A stretch of 64,000 nucleotides of DNA from positions 2,108,001 to 2,172,000 of the forward strand of contig NZ_CP048407.1 of assembly GCF_003403315.2 (NCBI RefSeq), in the 5' to 3' direction. A program made the translations under genes and the position numbers. The notes beneath the pieces were generated by a model, which was given only the letters and a program-made list of their open reading frames with translations, made no database searches and had not been told where the DNA came from. This stretch comes from Thermaerobacter sp. PB12/4term. GTDB taxonomy: Bacteria > Bacillota > Sulfobacillia > Thermaerobacterales > Thermaerobacteraceae. How positions within the stretch are numbered: position 1 is the first letter of the stretch; each line of letters begins with the position of its first letter. Positions 9,688-17,986 of this stretch are shown here, one piece after another.

Positions 9688-10512
9688 CTAACCCGGCACC
9701 ACCACCGGCTCCCCGCAAGCCGCGGTGCCCCCCTCTGCCTCCAGCCGGTGGACCACCGCCGGCAGCGCCTGCTCGGCCGGGGCCGCCACCACCACCTCGG
9801 CATCCAGGGCCGGGTGCGGGTTGACCTCGGCCAGCACGGCCCCCGCCTTGCGCGCCCAGCGGGGCAGGCTGGCGGCCGGTTCGACCTCGGCGGAGGTGCC
9901 CACCACCAGCAGAAGGCCGGCCGTCTGAACCTCCGCCCACGCCTGGAGGAAGGCATACTGGGGCAGTTCCTCGCCGAAGAAGACGATGTCAGGCTTCAAC
10001 CAGCCCCCGCACCAGCAGCGGTGGCCGCCACCGCCCGGCAGTCCCGCCAGCCGCCGCACGCTCTCGGCCGCGTAGCGGCTCCCGCAGTCCATGCACACCA
10101 CGCGCCGGAAGTTCCCGTGCAGCTCGATGACGTTCCGGCTGCCGGCCGCCTGGTGCAGGCCGTCGATGTTCTGGGTGATCACGGCCCGGAGGCAGCCCAT
10201 TTCCTCAAGCCGCGCCAGGGCCTGATGGGCCCGGTTGGGGCGGGCTTCCGCCAGGGCGTCGTAAAGCTCGTCCAGCATGGACCAGACGCGCTCCGGGTCC
10301 CGGCGGAAGGCATCGATGTGGGCAAACTCTTCCGGGTCGAACCGGCTCCACAGGCCGTCGCGGCCGCGGAAGGCGGGGATGCCGCTGGCCACCGACACCC
10401 CCGCCCCCGTCAGGGCGACGGCCCGCCCGCGGTGCTGTTCCAGCAGGCGAGCCAGCTCGGCGACCGGGTCCCCGGGCTTGAGGCCCGGCGGTTCGGTCCG
10501 GCGCCGTTCCAT
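9688..10512 (-). CDS. NAD-dependent protein deacylase (sirtuin)
   Basis: A 274-residue Sir2-family enzyme that removes acyl groups from protein lysines with [21 protein letters not shown] (residues 33-50) and [13 protein letters not shown] form the NAD pocket, ELHGNF carries the catalytic histidine, and [15 protein letters not shown] and LAEVNPHP are the other conserved parts. The zinc site has CMDC and then CWC, so the second pair is spaced by one residue instead of the usual two. The ATG at 10512 follows GGGGAGGG. A typical partner is acetyl-CoA synthetase, a relative of which lies 5 kb away, but they are not in an operon. Confidence 0.92.
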   Translation of the reverse strand: MERRRTEPPGLKPGDPVAELARLLEQHRGRAVALTGAGVSVASGIPAFRGRDGLWSRFDPEEFAHIDAFRRDPERVWSMLDELYDALAEARPNRAHQALARLEEMGCLRAVITQNIDGLHQAAGSRNVIELHGNFRRVVCMDCGSRYAAESVRRLAGLPGGGGHRCWCGGWLKPDIVFFGEELPQYAFLQAWAEVQTAGLLLVVGTSAEVEPAASLPRWARKAGAVLAEVNPHPALDAEVVVAAPAEQALPAVVHRLEAEGGTAACGEPVVVPG

Positions 10513-10631
10513 GTCGACAACCCTCCCCGTGACGCACCGCCGGCCCGGCCCGGGTGCGGTCCCTTGCCATATCCCGGGCGCACCGGGCCGTGCCCCGTCT
10601 CCATCTTCTCCCAGGCTGTCCCGCGGTCCCG

Positions 10632-10949
10632 TCACTCGAGCCCGCCGAAGCCGATGGGACGCGGCCTGCGCCCCTCGCCGCTCACCACCACGCAGCGGAT
10701 CCGGAAGGCGGGGAGCCACACGGTGGCCTCGCCGTGCAGCTGGCCCGATTCCAGGCCCAGGACCTCGGCCAGGGAGTTCGCTCCCTGGGCCCCTTCCACC
10801 TTGTCGACGGCCTTGACGGGCAGCAGGATCCCGCCGTTGTGCCAGGCTCCCGCCTGCAGGCGGGCGTGGAGGCGGTGGCCGCCCTCCAGCACCACGATGG
10901 CGGGGACGCCCGGCAGGTCAGGGTCGACCAGGGGCACGATCTCGTCCAA
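10632..10949 (-). CDS. Hypothetical protein
   Basis: I do not recognise this 105-residue protein. It starts at TTG 10949, chosen because GGGAGGGAA lies eight bases upstream, and begins MDEIVPLVDPDLPGVPAIVV. The middle holds GGHRLHARLQAGAWHNGGILLPVK and the end is basic, RRPRPIGFGGLE. No signal peptide or membrane segment is seen. The composition looks like real coding sequence rather than low-complexity. It lies 118 bases downstream of the FAD-linked oxidase gene on the same strand and may be cotranscribed with it. Confidence 0.55.
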   Translation of the reverse strand: MDEIVPLVDPDLPGVPAIVVLEGGHRLHARLQAGAWHNGGILLPVKAVDKVEGAQGANSLAEVLGLESGQLHGEATVWLPAFRIRCVVVSGEGRRPRPIGFGGLE

Positions 10950-11067
10950 GTCCGTTCCCTCCCGCGAAAGGCTCGGGCGTGGTGCCCTGCGCCCTGGCTT
11001 GCCACCAGGCCCCCCGAACACCTCGAGCGCGGTGCCGGCCCGGGCCGCGACCCAGGGGGTCCGAGCC

Positions 11068-12630
11068 TCACGCCCGGCTGGTCCAGCCGGGGTGCACCGC
11101 CGGGCTGAGGGGCTCGCCGGCGGCCGGACGGGTCACCATGGGCTCGCCCCACTTGCCCGGGTTCATCAGGTCGAGGGGATCCAGGGCCCCCTTGATCTTG
11201 CGGATCACGTCCAGCGCCGGCCCGTACTCGTCGGCCAGCAGCGGCAGCAGCTTCAGCCCCGTGCCGTGGAGGCACTCCATGTTGCCGCCCCGGGCCTGGG
11301 CCATGCGCAGCAGATCGTGCATCAGGGCCTCCATGGCCGCCGCATCCTCGGCCGTCCACGCGACCTCCCAGGCGTCCCCGCCCGCCTCTCCGGCCGCGGC
11401 GCTGACCAGCAAGGAGAACACTTCAGGGCGGCCCCACAAGCCCGTCTCTCCGGCGCGGAAGCGGGGGTCCTGGGCGATGCGGGCCAGGGCCTCGCGCCGG
11501 AAGGGGATGACCTGGCTGGCCGGCAAAGCGAGATTGATGTAGTCAAAGGCGCCCTGCTGCCAGCGCCTCCGGGCATCCCGGGCCTGCACCACGGGCAGGG
11601 CGAATTCTTCGGCGATTTCGTGGCGCCGCTCCCAGAACCGGCGGGCCGGTTCGTCCCCCAGGTCCCGGGCGTCGAACTGGCGGGCGATGCGGGCGGCCGC
11701 CGCGGCCCGGCCGCGGGCTTCCTCAGCCAGCCCGAAGAACCCCAGGTGCAGAAGCCCCGTGCGCCCTAGGTCGTCCTCGTAACCCGGCTCCAGCTCTACC
11801 GCTGCAGGCACATCGTCGGTGAAGTCGAGCAGATCCGGGATGACCCCGGCCCGCCACATGGCCCGCACGGCTTCAAAGCCGGGGTCGAAGCCCCGGAAGC
11901 GGTAACTGCGGAAGAGCATGACCTCCGGCACGCCCACGGCCCGGATCCAGGCCCGGGTGACGATGCCCAGGGTCCCCTGGCTGCCGGCGAAGAGCGCCCG
12001 CAGGTCGGGACCCGCCGGAGGCTTGGGTACAGGCCGGGTCCGCACCACCTGCCCGCCGGGCAGCACCACCTCCAGGGCCACCACCTGCTGGCCCATGCTG
12101 CCCCAGCGACCGGCCAGGTAGCCGACCCCGTCGGTGCCGATGGCGCCGCCCACGGTGGCGATGCCCACGCTCCAGGGGTCGTGGGCCAGGGCCAGGCCGT
12201 GGCGCCGCAGGGCCGCATCGACGGCGGCCAGGGTCGCACCGGCGCCGGCCTCGGCCAGCAGGTCGTCAGGATGAACCACCACGTCGTCCAACCGAGTCAG
12301 GTCGACCACCACCGCCGGCTGCTGCGGAACCGCCGAACCCATCACCCCGGTGCCGCCGCCGCGGGGCACCAGAGGGATGCGGTGGCGCTCCGCCCAGAGG
12401 ACCAGTTGCCGGACCTCCCCGGTGTCACCGGGGCGCACCACCGCCAGCGGGCGGCGGGCCTGCCGGCCCGTTCGTCCGAGCCGGTAGCCGCCGGCGAAGT
12501 CCATGGCAGCCCATTCCAGGTCGTGGGGGTCGACGCTCACGTGGTGGGCTCCCACCAGGTCGCAAAGTTCTCGACGCAGCGCTTCGGGTAAGGCAACCGG
12601 TTCCGTCCCACGGGAACCCTCGCCATCCAT
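11068..12630 (-). CDS. FAD-linked oxidase (GlcD / D-lactate dehydrogenase-like)
   Basis: A 520-residue flavoprotein of the PCMH-type FAD family, probably oxidising a 2-hydroxy acid or related alcohol. The FAD-binding part has VPRGGGTGVMGSAVP, then DPWSVGIATVGGAIGTDGVG and GSQGTLGIVTRAWIRA. The C-terminal half is an FAD-oxidase C domain ending LDPLDLMNPGKWGEP, the usual family finish. No cysteine-rich iron-sulfur region is attached. The ATG at 12630 has GGAGGGA at good spacing. The insertion around residues 230-330 is long, as in alkyl-DHAP synthase-like members, so the exact substrate is open. Confidence 0.85.
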   Translation of the reverse strand: MDGEGSRGTEPVALPEALRRELCDLVGAHHVSVDPHDLEWAAMDFAGGYRLGRTGRQARRPLAVVRPGDTGEVRQLVLWAERHRIPLVPRGGGTGVMGSAVPQQPAVVVDLTRLDDVVVHPDDLLAEAGAGATLAAVDAALRRHGLALAHDPWSVGIATVGGAIGTDGVGYLAGRWGSMGQQVVALEVVLPGGQVVRTRPVPKPPAGPDLRALFAGSQGTLGIVTRAWIRAVGVPEVMLFRSYRFRGFDPGFEAVRAMWRAGVIPDLLDFTDDVPAAVELEPGYEDDLGRTGLLHLGFFGLAEEARGRAAAAARIARQFDARDLGDEPARRFWERRHEIAEEFALPVVQARDARRRWQQGAFDYINLALPASQVIPFRREALARIAQDPRFRAGETGLWGRPEVFSLLVSAAAGEAGGDAWEVAWTAEDAAAMEALMHDLLRMAQARGGNMECLHGTGLKLLPLLADEYGPALDVIRKIKGALDPLDLMNPGKWGEPMVTRPAAGEPLSPAVHPGWTSRA

Positions 12631-12706
12631 GCCGATCCCTCCGCTTACCGCTATCTTTACCTTAATCCGGGAGCGGGCGACCAGGGCAAGAGGCGGTGCC
12701 GGGCTC

Positions 12707-12744
12707 AACCTGGTGGCCTACCGCCAACCTGGTGGCCTACCGCC
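12707..12744. repeat. Perfect 19-base tandem duplication
   Basis: The unit AACCTGGTGGCCTACCGCC occurs at 12707-12725 and again without a gap at 12726-12744, upstream of the FAD-linked oxidase gene. Confidence 0.9.
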
Positions 12745-12816
12745 CCGTTGCCCTTCGAGCGGGAGGAACCGGCAGGCGGGGCGCTGGTCCGCCGCCGGGG
12801 CCAAGTCAGCCCAAGC

Positions 12817-13677
12817 TTAGCCCAGGCCGTGGACTCGCCGTGTTTCGGCAATCTGGGCAATGTGGTGCAAGGCATGGCTGGCCAGCATGGCAATCAGTTC
12901 GCGAGCCGTCATGGGAGCACCCAGGGTCGGCTCCACGGCGCCGTCCAGCGCTTCCGGCCGGTGACGCACCAGGGCCGCCACGTGGTGGCGGATGGAAGCG
13001 ATCAGGGCGAGGGACGGCTCGATGGGCCGGTGGGCGTGGTCCAGGCGCTCGACCCAGATGTCCTGGTCATAGGGGTTGTTGTTGTACGGGCGGCCCGGCT
13101 CGGCCAGGCACATCAAGATGCGGATCAGACTTGATGCATCGGAATCGGCGATGTGGTGGACGATCTGCCGGATCGTCCACTTGCCGGGGGCCCGGGCCAG
13201 GTCCAGCTGGTCGTCGGTCAGGCCGGCAAGGGCTTGGCTGAGGCGATCGGGCGCGCTGGTGTAGATGACCAGCAACTCCTCATCGGTCCATTCCGGCCCC
13301 TGCCAGAAGGACAGCCGGTGACCGTCGGGATCTTGCAGCCCGAGGACAAGGCTCCCGTCCGGCGCCTGCTCCGGCGGTGGAACCGGCAGGCCCTGATCGC
13401 GCAGCCTGTGCAGAAATGCCTCCAGGTTGCCTCCGGGAGCCCCCAGATAGAGCTGCCGGCCTTCGACCAGTTCTTCAAAGACCTCATGGAGCCAGGGTGT
13501 GGCGTCGACGCCGGGCAACGCCAGGGTGAAGGGATGCCCATCGACCGGGTCGACCACAGCGACGCCCGCTTCGGGATCGTAGGTGCAGATGCGGAAGCCC
13601 AGTTGCCGGTAGAAACGGACCGACCGGTCCAGGTCCTGGACGCGCAGCAGCGCCAGGGACGGCCGAACAGACGACAT
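12817..13677 (-). CDS. VOC (glyoxalase-fold) and DinB-domain fusion protein
   Basis: A 286-residue fusion. Residues 1-125 form a VOC/glyoxalase domain: LRVQDLDRSVRFYRQLGF at the start and LQDPDGHRLSFWQGP at the end. Residues 130-286 form a DinB/YfiT-like four-helix domain with KWTIRQIVHHIADSDASS and the C-terminal ASHALHHIAQIAETRR; the three histidine positions expected for metal binding (HHI, HALHH) are present. The ATG at 13677 has AAGGAGGAG. Either domain could be a small-molecule thiol transferase or resistance protein; the fusion suggests that both act on one substrate. Function unknown. Confidence 0.85.
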   Translation of the reverse strand: MSSVRPSLALLRVQDLDRSVRFYRQLGFRICTYDPEAGVAVVDPVDGHPFTLALPGVDATPWLHEVFEELVEGRQLYLGAPGGNLEAFLHRLRDQGLPVPPPEQAPDGSLVLGLQDPDGHRLSFWQGPEWTDEELLVIYTSAPDRLSQALAGLTDDQLDLARAPGKWTIRQIVHHIADSDASSLIRILMCLAEPGRPYNNNPYDQDIWVERLDHAHRPIEPSLALIASIRHHVAALVRHRPEALDGAVEPTLGAPMTARELIAMLASHALHHIAQIAETRRVHGLG

Positions 13678-13913
13678 GCAATCTCCTCCTTGCCGCATGG
13701 CGGCGTGGACCTGGGAGAACCGGCCCTGCAACCCTGCCCCGGGGGCCCTGCGGCGTCGATAGAGGGATGGTTCGGCGGATCCGGTCGTGATACCTTTGCA
13801 GGTAATACCCCCGCCACCGGACACCCCGGAGGACGGCACCGGGTGCCGGCTGCGACACCGCCTGCGGGAAGGAAAGGGGGCGGCCTGGCACCCGCCCCAG
13901 GGGAGGCTGCGCT

Positions 13914-15032
13914 GTGGATCCTTCCGCCTTGATGCTGTCCGTCGCCTTTCAGGGCGAGCGGGGTGCCTTCAGCGAAGCGGCGGTTCGGGCCTATTTCGGA
14001 CCGGATGCCGAGCCCGTGCCCTGCCCGGCCTTCGCCGACGCCTTCGACCGCCTGGTGGCGGGGGCCGTCGCGGCCGCCATGCTGCCGGTGGAAAACTCCT
14101 ACGCCGGCGACGTGGGCGAGGTGTACGACCTGCTGCGCCGGTACCCCGTGCGGGTCCGGGGTGAGCTGCAGCTGCCCGTCCGCCACTGCCTGCTGGCGCT
14201 ACCCGGCACCCGGCTCGGCGACCTGCGGGCCGTCCGGTCCCATCCCCAGGCCCTGGCCCAGTGCCGCGAGTTCCTCCACCGCCACGGCCTCATCGCCGAA
14301 CCGGCCTACGATACCGCCGCCGCAGCCAGGCAAGTGGCGGAAGCCGGGCGCCGGGACCTGGCGGCCATCGCCTCCCACCAGGCCGCCGTCCACTACGGTC
14401 TTGAGGTGCTGGCCGAAGACATTCAGGACTCGGCCGGCAACGTGACCCGGTTCTTCCACCTGGAACGGGCCGTCCCAGGGGACGAACCGGCCCCGGCCGC
14501 GGCCGGTCCCCGCAAAGGGGGCCAGAGGGCCGAGCCGGCGGCCCCGACGCCGGCGGCCGCGAGACCGGCGGCCCCCGTTCCCACCGGCGCCGCGCCCGCG
14601 AGCCTCGCACCGGCGGCGCCCCTGGCCGCGAGGCTGCCCGGTCAGGGTGGGCCTTCCACCCAGGGACCCCAGGTCAACCCGCAAGGACCTCTCGCCGGTC
14701 CGCAACGACCTCAGGCCAGCCTGCCGCTGGTCCCGGAGGCCAGCCCGCGGCTGGTCCCAGTCGGGGTGAAGACCTCCCTGCTCTTCGTCGGCGAAGATCG
14801 GCCCGGGGCCCTGTACCGCTGCCTGGGCGCCTTCGCCCGGCGGGAGATCAACCTGACCAAGCTCACAGCCCGCCCGGAGCGGGGCGGATCCTGGCAGTAC
14901 ATGTTCTTCGCCGACCTCGAGGGAAGTCTCGATGAGCCGCGGGTTCAGGCGGCGGTTGAAGAACTGCGGCGACAGGCGACCTACGTCCGCGTCATGGGCA
15001 GCTACGGCGTGTGGCAAGCCCTGGACCGCTGA
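13914..15032 (+). CDS. pheA: Prephenate dehydratase
   Basis: Prephenate dehydratase makes phenylpyruvate from prephenate in phenylalanine synthesis. The catalytic domain starts VAFQGERGAFSEAA, with PVENSYAG and, at residues 177-181, the hallmark VTRFF. A C-terminal ACT domain (about residue 285 on) has GALYRCLGAFARREINLTKL and should bind phenylalanine for feedback; the usual ESRP motif reads TARP here. Between them lies an unusual 95-residue Ala/Pro/Gln-rich linker (about 190-284), so the protein is 372 residues instead of about 280. The GTG start follows GGGGAGG. No aromatic-pathway gene is adjacent. Confidence 0.93.
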   Translation: MDPSALMLSVAFQGERGAFSEAAVRAYFGPDAEPVPCPAFADAFDRLVAGAVAAAMLPVENSYAGDVGEVYDLLRRYPVRVRGELQLPVRHCLLALPGTRLGDLRAVRSHPQALAQCREFLHRHGLIAEPAYDTAAAARQVAEAGRRDLAAIASHQAAVHYGLEVLAEDIQDSAGNVTRFFHLERAVPGDEPAPAAAGPRKGGQRAEPAAPTPAAARPAAPVPTGAAPASLAPAAPLAARLPGQGGPSTQGPQVNPQGPLAGPQRPQASLPLVPEASPRLVPVGVKTSLLFVGEDRPGALYRCLGAFARREINLTKLTARPERGGSWQYMFFADLEGSLDEPRVQAAVEELRRQATYVRVMGSYGVWQALDR

Positions 15033-15232
15033 CGCGCCGGCGGTCCAGAGGGCGGGGCTGCACGTGGCTTCACCACGCTGCGGCCGGCCCAGGCAACCGG
15101 GGCTCCATCCCGGCCGTACGATGGGTCTTGTACGGTGGACCCGTCACCAGGGTGCAGTCGAACCGTCATCCTGCCGCAAAACGGTTCCGGTACCATGGCA
15201 GCGGCTAACAACCCCTGCGGAGGTGTGCGGCC

Positions 15233-15400
15233 GTGGAACAGAGCGTCAAGGGGCGTTCGACGGGATCGCTGGTCCAGGGGCTGTCGTCCCTGTGTTTGGG
15301 GCTCGCGCTCGTCTTCTTCCGCAACCCGCTGCTCGTCTACGGGTTCATCCACGGGGACCCGGAGCGGTACCTGTGGATCATCCGGGGACCGTACCGTTAC
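15233..15400 (+). pseudogene. Small membrane-protein gene interrupted by the tnpB element
   Basis: A GTG start behind GGAGGTG opens a frame beginning MEQSVKGRSTGSLVQGL with one hydrophobic segment (SSLCLGLALVFF) and a basic tail IIRGPYRY. At 15400 the frame runs into the hairpin at the right end of the tnpB element, after which the reading becomes unlike protein. Sequence just beyond the other end of the element (16783-16815) continues in frame as NEPAEEGWGC and then stops, so the original product may have been a protein of about 66 residues. The exact junction is inferred. The protein family is not recognised. Confidence 0.5.
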
Positions 15401-15560
15401 CTGAAACATCGTCATCTGTTTCAGGCAGTCGATCCTCACGGATCGACGGTGCCGGTCTTACCCGGCAATGAGCGGGAGCCGGCTTCCCGCTTCCTCCGGG
15501 ATCGCCTGCCTTGCTGCAGGTCTTCCATCCCGTCCACGGGCGTTTCACGTCTCCGGGCCA
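15400..15560 (-). ncRNA. Candidate omega (guide) RNA region of TnpB
   Basis: In characterised IS200/IS605 elements the TnpB guide RNA overlaps the 3' end of tnpB and runs to the right end. Here the matching 160 bases hold two clear hairpins, with arms GTCGATCC/GGATCGAC (15428-15447) and CCTGAAAC/GTTTCAGG (15400-15425). Any guide would extend into the flanking sequence below 15400. The RNA is inferred from position and structure only. Confidence 0.4.
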
Positions 15561-16726
15561 CTCCCGGCGACGGCGGCCACCAGGGCCGCGAGATTCCGGG
15601 CCGCGTTTTCGTCCCGGTCGAGCACGAACTCGCACTCCTCACAGCGGAAAACGCGTTGCGAAAGCGGTAGCGACGACTTGACCGCACCGCACCGCGAGCA
15701 ACGCTTGCTGCTGGGATCGAACAGCGGCGCTTCGACCAATACCGCCCCGTGCCAGGCGCACTTGTACCGAAGCTGGCGGCGGATCTCCGCCAGGGCCGCA
15801 TCGGCCAGCGCCCGGGCCAGCCGGCGGTTCTTCAGCATGCCTGCCACGTGCAGCTGCTCAACCACCACCACGCCATAGGTGGCCGCCAGGTGGTGCGTCA
15901 GTTTGTGAAGGGCGTCCTGGCGGATGTTCCGGACCCGCCCATGGAGCCGGGCCAGCCGGCGGCGGGCCTGCCGCCACCCCCGGCTGCCCTTCTGGCGGCG
16001 GGCCAGGGCGCGGTTCCACCGGGCCAGTTGTTTCAGGTTCTTCTCCCGCGCTCGGGGATTGGGCCAGACCTCACCGGTGGAGAGCACCGCCAGGTGCTTG
16101 ACGCCCGCATCGACGCCGACGACCTTCCAGGGGAACCGGGGTCGGCCCGGCTGCCGCTCCACCTCGCAGGTGAAGCTGACGAACCACCGGCCCCCTTCCC
16201 GGGCGACCGTGGCCGACAGGATGCGGGCCGTTCCCGCTTCGATGCGCCGGAGCAGGGCCGTGGTCGGCTCGTGGGGCTTCACCCGCCCGATCCGGGGCAG
16301 GACGACGTGGCTTTGGTCGTCCACCCGGATCGCGCCGGTGGTGAACCGCACGGACTCACGACCCCGCCCCTTCTTCCGAAAGCGCGGGAACCCCACCCGG
16401 CGTCCCTTGCGTTCACCCTTGCGGCTTTTTGACCAGTTCTGAAGGGCCCGGGCCAGCCCGTCCAGGCCGGAGGAATAGGCCTCTTTCGAGTTTTCCCGCC
16501 ACCAGGGGGCGACGACGTGCTTTTGCCGGTTCCACTCCCGCCGCAGGGCGGGAAGCGTCCACGGCACCTCCACGCCTGCGCCCCGGGCGCGGGCGTCCAG
16601 GCGCTCCTTCACCAGGGCCAGGCCCCAGTTGAAGGCGAAGCGGCGGGCGCCCACGTGGGAGGCCAGCGCCCGTTCCTGGCGGGGTGTGGGGCCGAGGGCG
16701 AAGCGGTACGCCTGCAAAACACGCAT
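15545..16726 (-). CDS. tnpB: RNA-guided endonuclease TnpB (IS605 OrfB family)
   Basis: A 393-residue TnpB. The N-terminal domain begins MRVLQAYRFALGPTPRQE. The RuvC catalytic residues are all present: Asp in VVGVDAGVKHLAVLS, Glu in GVVVVEQLHVAG and Asp in VLDRDENAARNLAAL. A zinc ribbon with CSRCG and CEECE lies between the last two. TnpB cuts DNA under guide of an RNA from the element's right end, which keeps copies at the donor site. The start at 16726 follows GGGGGGCTT and gives the usual family N terminus. The intact catalytic set suggests that the nuclease may still be active. Confidence 0.93.
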   Translation of the reverse strand: MRVLQAYRFALGPTPRQERALASHVGARRFAFNWGLALVKERLDARARGAGVEVPWTLPALRREWNRQKHVVAPWWRENSKEAYSSGLDGLARALQNWSKSRKGERKGRRVGFPRFRKKGRGRESVRFTTGAIRVDDQSHVVLPRIGRVKPHEPTTALLRRIEAGTARILSATVAREGGRWFVSFTCEVERQPGRPRFPWKVVGVDAGVKHLAVLSTGEVWPNPRAREKNLKQLARWNRALARRQKGSRGWRQARRRLARLHGRVRNIRQDALHKLTHHLAATYGVVVVEQLHVAGMLKNRRLARALADAALAEIRRQLRYKCAWHGAVLVEAPLFDPSSKRCSRCGAVKSSLPLSQRVFRCEECEFVLDRDENAARNLAALVAAVAGSGPET

Positions 16727-16925
16727 GGGGAAGCCCCCCAAAATCATCCAAGGACAGCGTATCAGAACATCTGTTCTTAGACAACGAGCCGGCCGAGGAG
16801 GGGTGGGGATGCTAAGATTTGATGACGTTGGGCGAGAAACGATAAGAAACGCACTAGGGTCAAGTCCCCGTCCGGGGCTCTGATCCTCGACAAGGGGTTG
16901 CTAGGGAACAACAAGCTAATAAATG

Positions 16926-17177
16926 CTACGCGGCCGTCGGCGCTTGACGCTGAGGACGAGCCGCGTCGAACCGGGTGGGCTCGTAGGGCTGACGATCCCG
17001 CCACATGGCAAACAGCAAGGGAAGGGCGTGGTGGGCCACGATGCGCAAGGCATCGCGGACATTGACCGGAGCCGTTCTCAACCGACATTGGATGCGGTGG
17101 ACCCTGGGGACCGCCTGGCGGTCCTCTTCCAAGACGGTGATCATACCGGCGGCTAGAAACATGCGGATGCCTTTCAT
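16926..17177 (-). CDS. Hypothetical small protein
   Basis: I do not recognise this 83-residue frame. It starts MKGIRMFLAAGMITVLEE at 17177, with a GAGGAGAAA ribosome-like site somewhat far away, and ends 4 kb inside the accessory island. The body is Arg-rich. An alternative start 27 codons upstream exists. It is downstream of the anchored secreted protein on the same strand. It may be a remnant rather than a gene. Confidence 0.3.
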   Translation of the reverse strand: MKGIRMFLAAGMITVLEEDRQAVPRVHRIQCRLRTAPVNVRDALRIVAHHALPLLFAMWRDRQPYEPTRFDAARPQRQAPTAA

Positions 17178-17193
17178 TGGTGGCGATTTCTCC

Positions 17194-17982
17194 TCATCCC
17201 ACCCGCCGTCGTACCCACCAGAGTGCTCCGACAAAAACTGCCAGCGCACCCGCTCCAAACCCCGCCCACACCGGATTCGCCATAGCAGGCTCCGGTTCTA
17301 AACTACCAGTTACACCAGTAGGCCCACCAACAGCACCCTTATCAGAAGACGACTGTATTCTCTGTCGAACCTCACTCACCAACCGCTCCATATCCACGAC
17401 TTGCGACGAGGGAAGATTATACAAGGTTATGTCACGCATAGACGCAAACCGGCTGTTGCCACGGCTGTCGACACCCACAAGACCAACTATTCTATATCCC
17501 TCATCATAGACCAATCGCATTTGCCCAATCATACCATTGGCTACAAGCATCCGTTGAGCCTCTCGTACGTCATTCGCAAACCGCGAGTCACTTGATACCC
17601 GAATAATCTTCCACTCATCACGGACCCTTTGTACCCATGCGATGCCAACCGGATTTGCATTCACGTAAATTGGGAAAATATGGAGGCTTGGATAGGGCTT
17701 AATGATGTCATCCACGTCCGTTGATCCGTCGATAACACCTTGCTCAGAGACATAGTGGACGCGAAAGCCCTCGCCGAAAGTTACGCTATCAGCATCACCC
17801 AGTTTTGTAAGCCCAAAATGTTGCGGTTCGCTTGCCAAAACAACCCGCACATATGGGATGTCGTCCTTAATGCCCTGGACAACATCAGGCGGTGCGTCAG
17901 CGTAGGACTTATTAACAACTGAACAAACTACCACTGCCACCAACACAGAAACTCGAGCGACAACTGAGGTTGACCGACACAT
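17194..17982 (-). CDS. Secreted, C-terminally membrane-anchored hypothetical protein
   Basis: A 262-residue protein of unknown function in a low-GC block. An N-terminal signal peptide (VSVLVAVVVCSVVNKSYADA) with a likely cleavage after SYA is followed by about 200 residues without recognised domain. Near the C terminus, after a Gly/Pro/Glu-rich stretch, come one membrane segment (VWAGFGAGALAVFVGALWW) and an Arg tail, so the protein should be exported and held in the membrane facing outward. The ATG at 17982 follows AGGAGGTG at the right distance. It begins five bases beyond the stop of the broken peptidase gene and was probably cotranscribed with it. Confidence 0.7.
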   Translation of the reverse strand: MCRSTSVVARVSVLVAVVVCSVVNKSYADAPPDVVQGIKDDIPYVRVVLASEPQHFGLTKLGDADSVTFGEGFRVHYVSEQGVIDGSTDVDDIIKPYPSLHIFPIYVNANPVGIAWVQRVRDEWKIIRVSSDSRFANDVREAQRMLVANGMIGQMRLVYDEGYRIVGLVGVDSRGNSRFASMRDITLYNLPSSQVVDMERLVSEVRQRIQSSSDKGAVGGPTGVTGSLEPEPAMANPVWAGFGAGALAVFVGALWWVRRRVG

Positions 17983-17986
17983 ATTT

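Larger units (their letters stand above)
15400..16790 (-). mobile_element. IS200/IS605-type element (tnpB only)
   Basis: The element consists of one tnpB gene flanked by subterminal hairpins. The right-end hairpin has 8-base arms CCTGAAAC/GTTTCAGG around a 10-base loop (15400-15425). The left-end hairpin has arms AGAACA/TGTTCT (16764-16777). The two share the pattern GAACATC and TGTT, as expected for ends recognised by one transposase. There are no terminal inverted repeats or target duplication, as usual in this family. A second hairpin (15428-15447) sits between the tnpB stop and the right end, where the guide RNA scaffold of TnpB systems is normally encoded. No tnpA is present, so mobility would depend on one in trans. 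Exact ends are estimates. Confidence 0.75.

Noticed and set aside
9598-11769. A 723-codon plus-strand frame
   Set aside because: Shadow of the sirtuin, the small hypothetical gene and the FAD oxidase on the minus strand.
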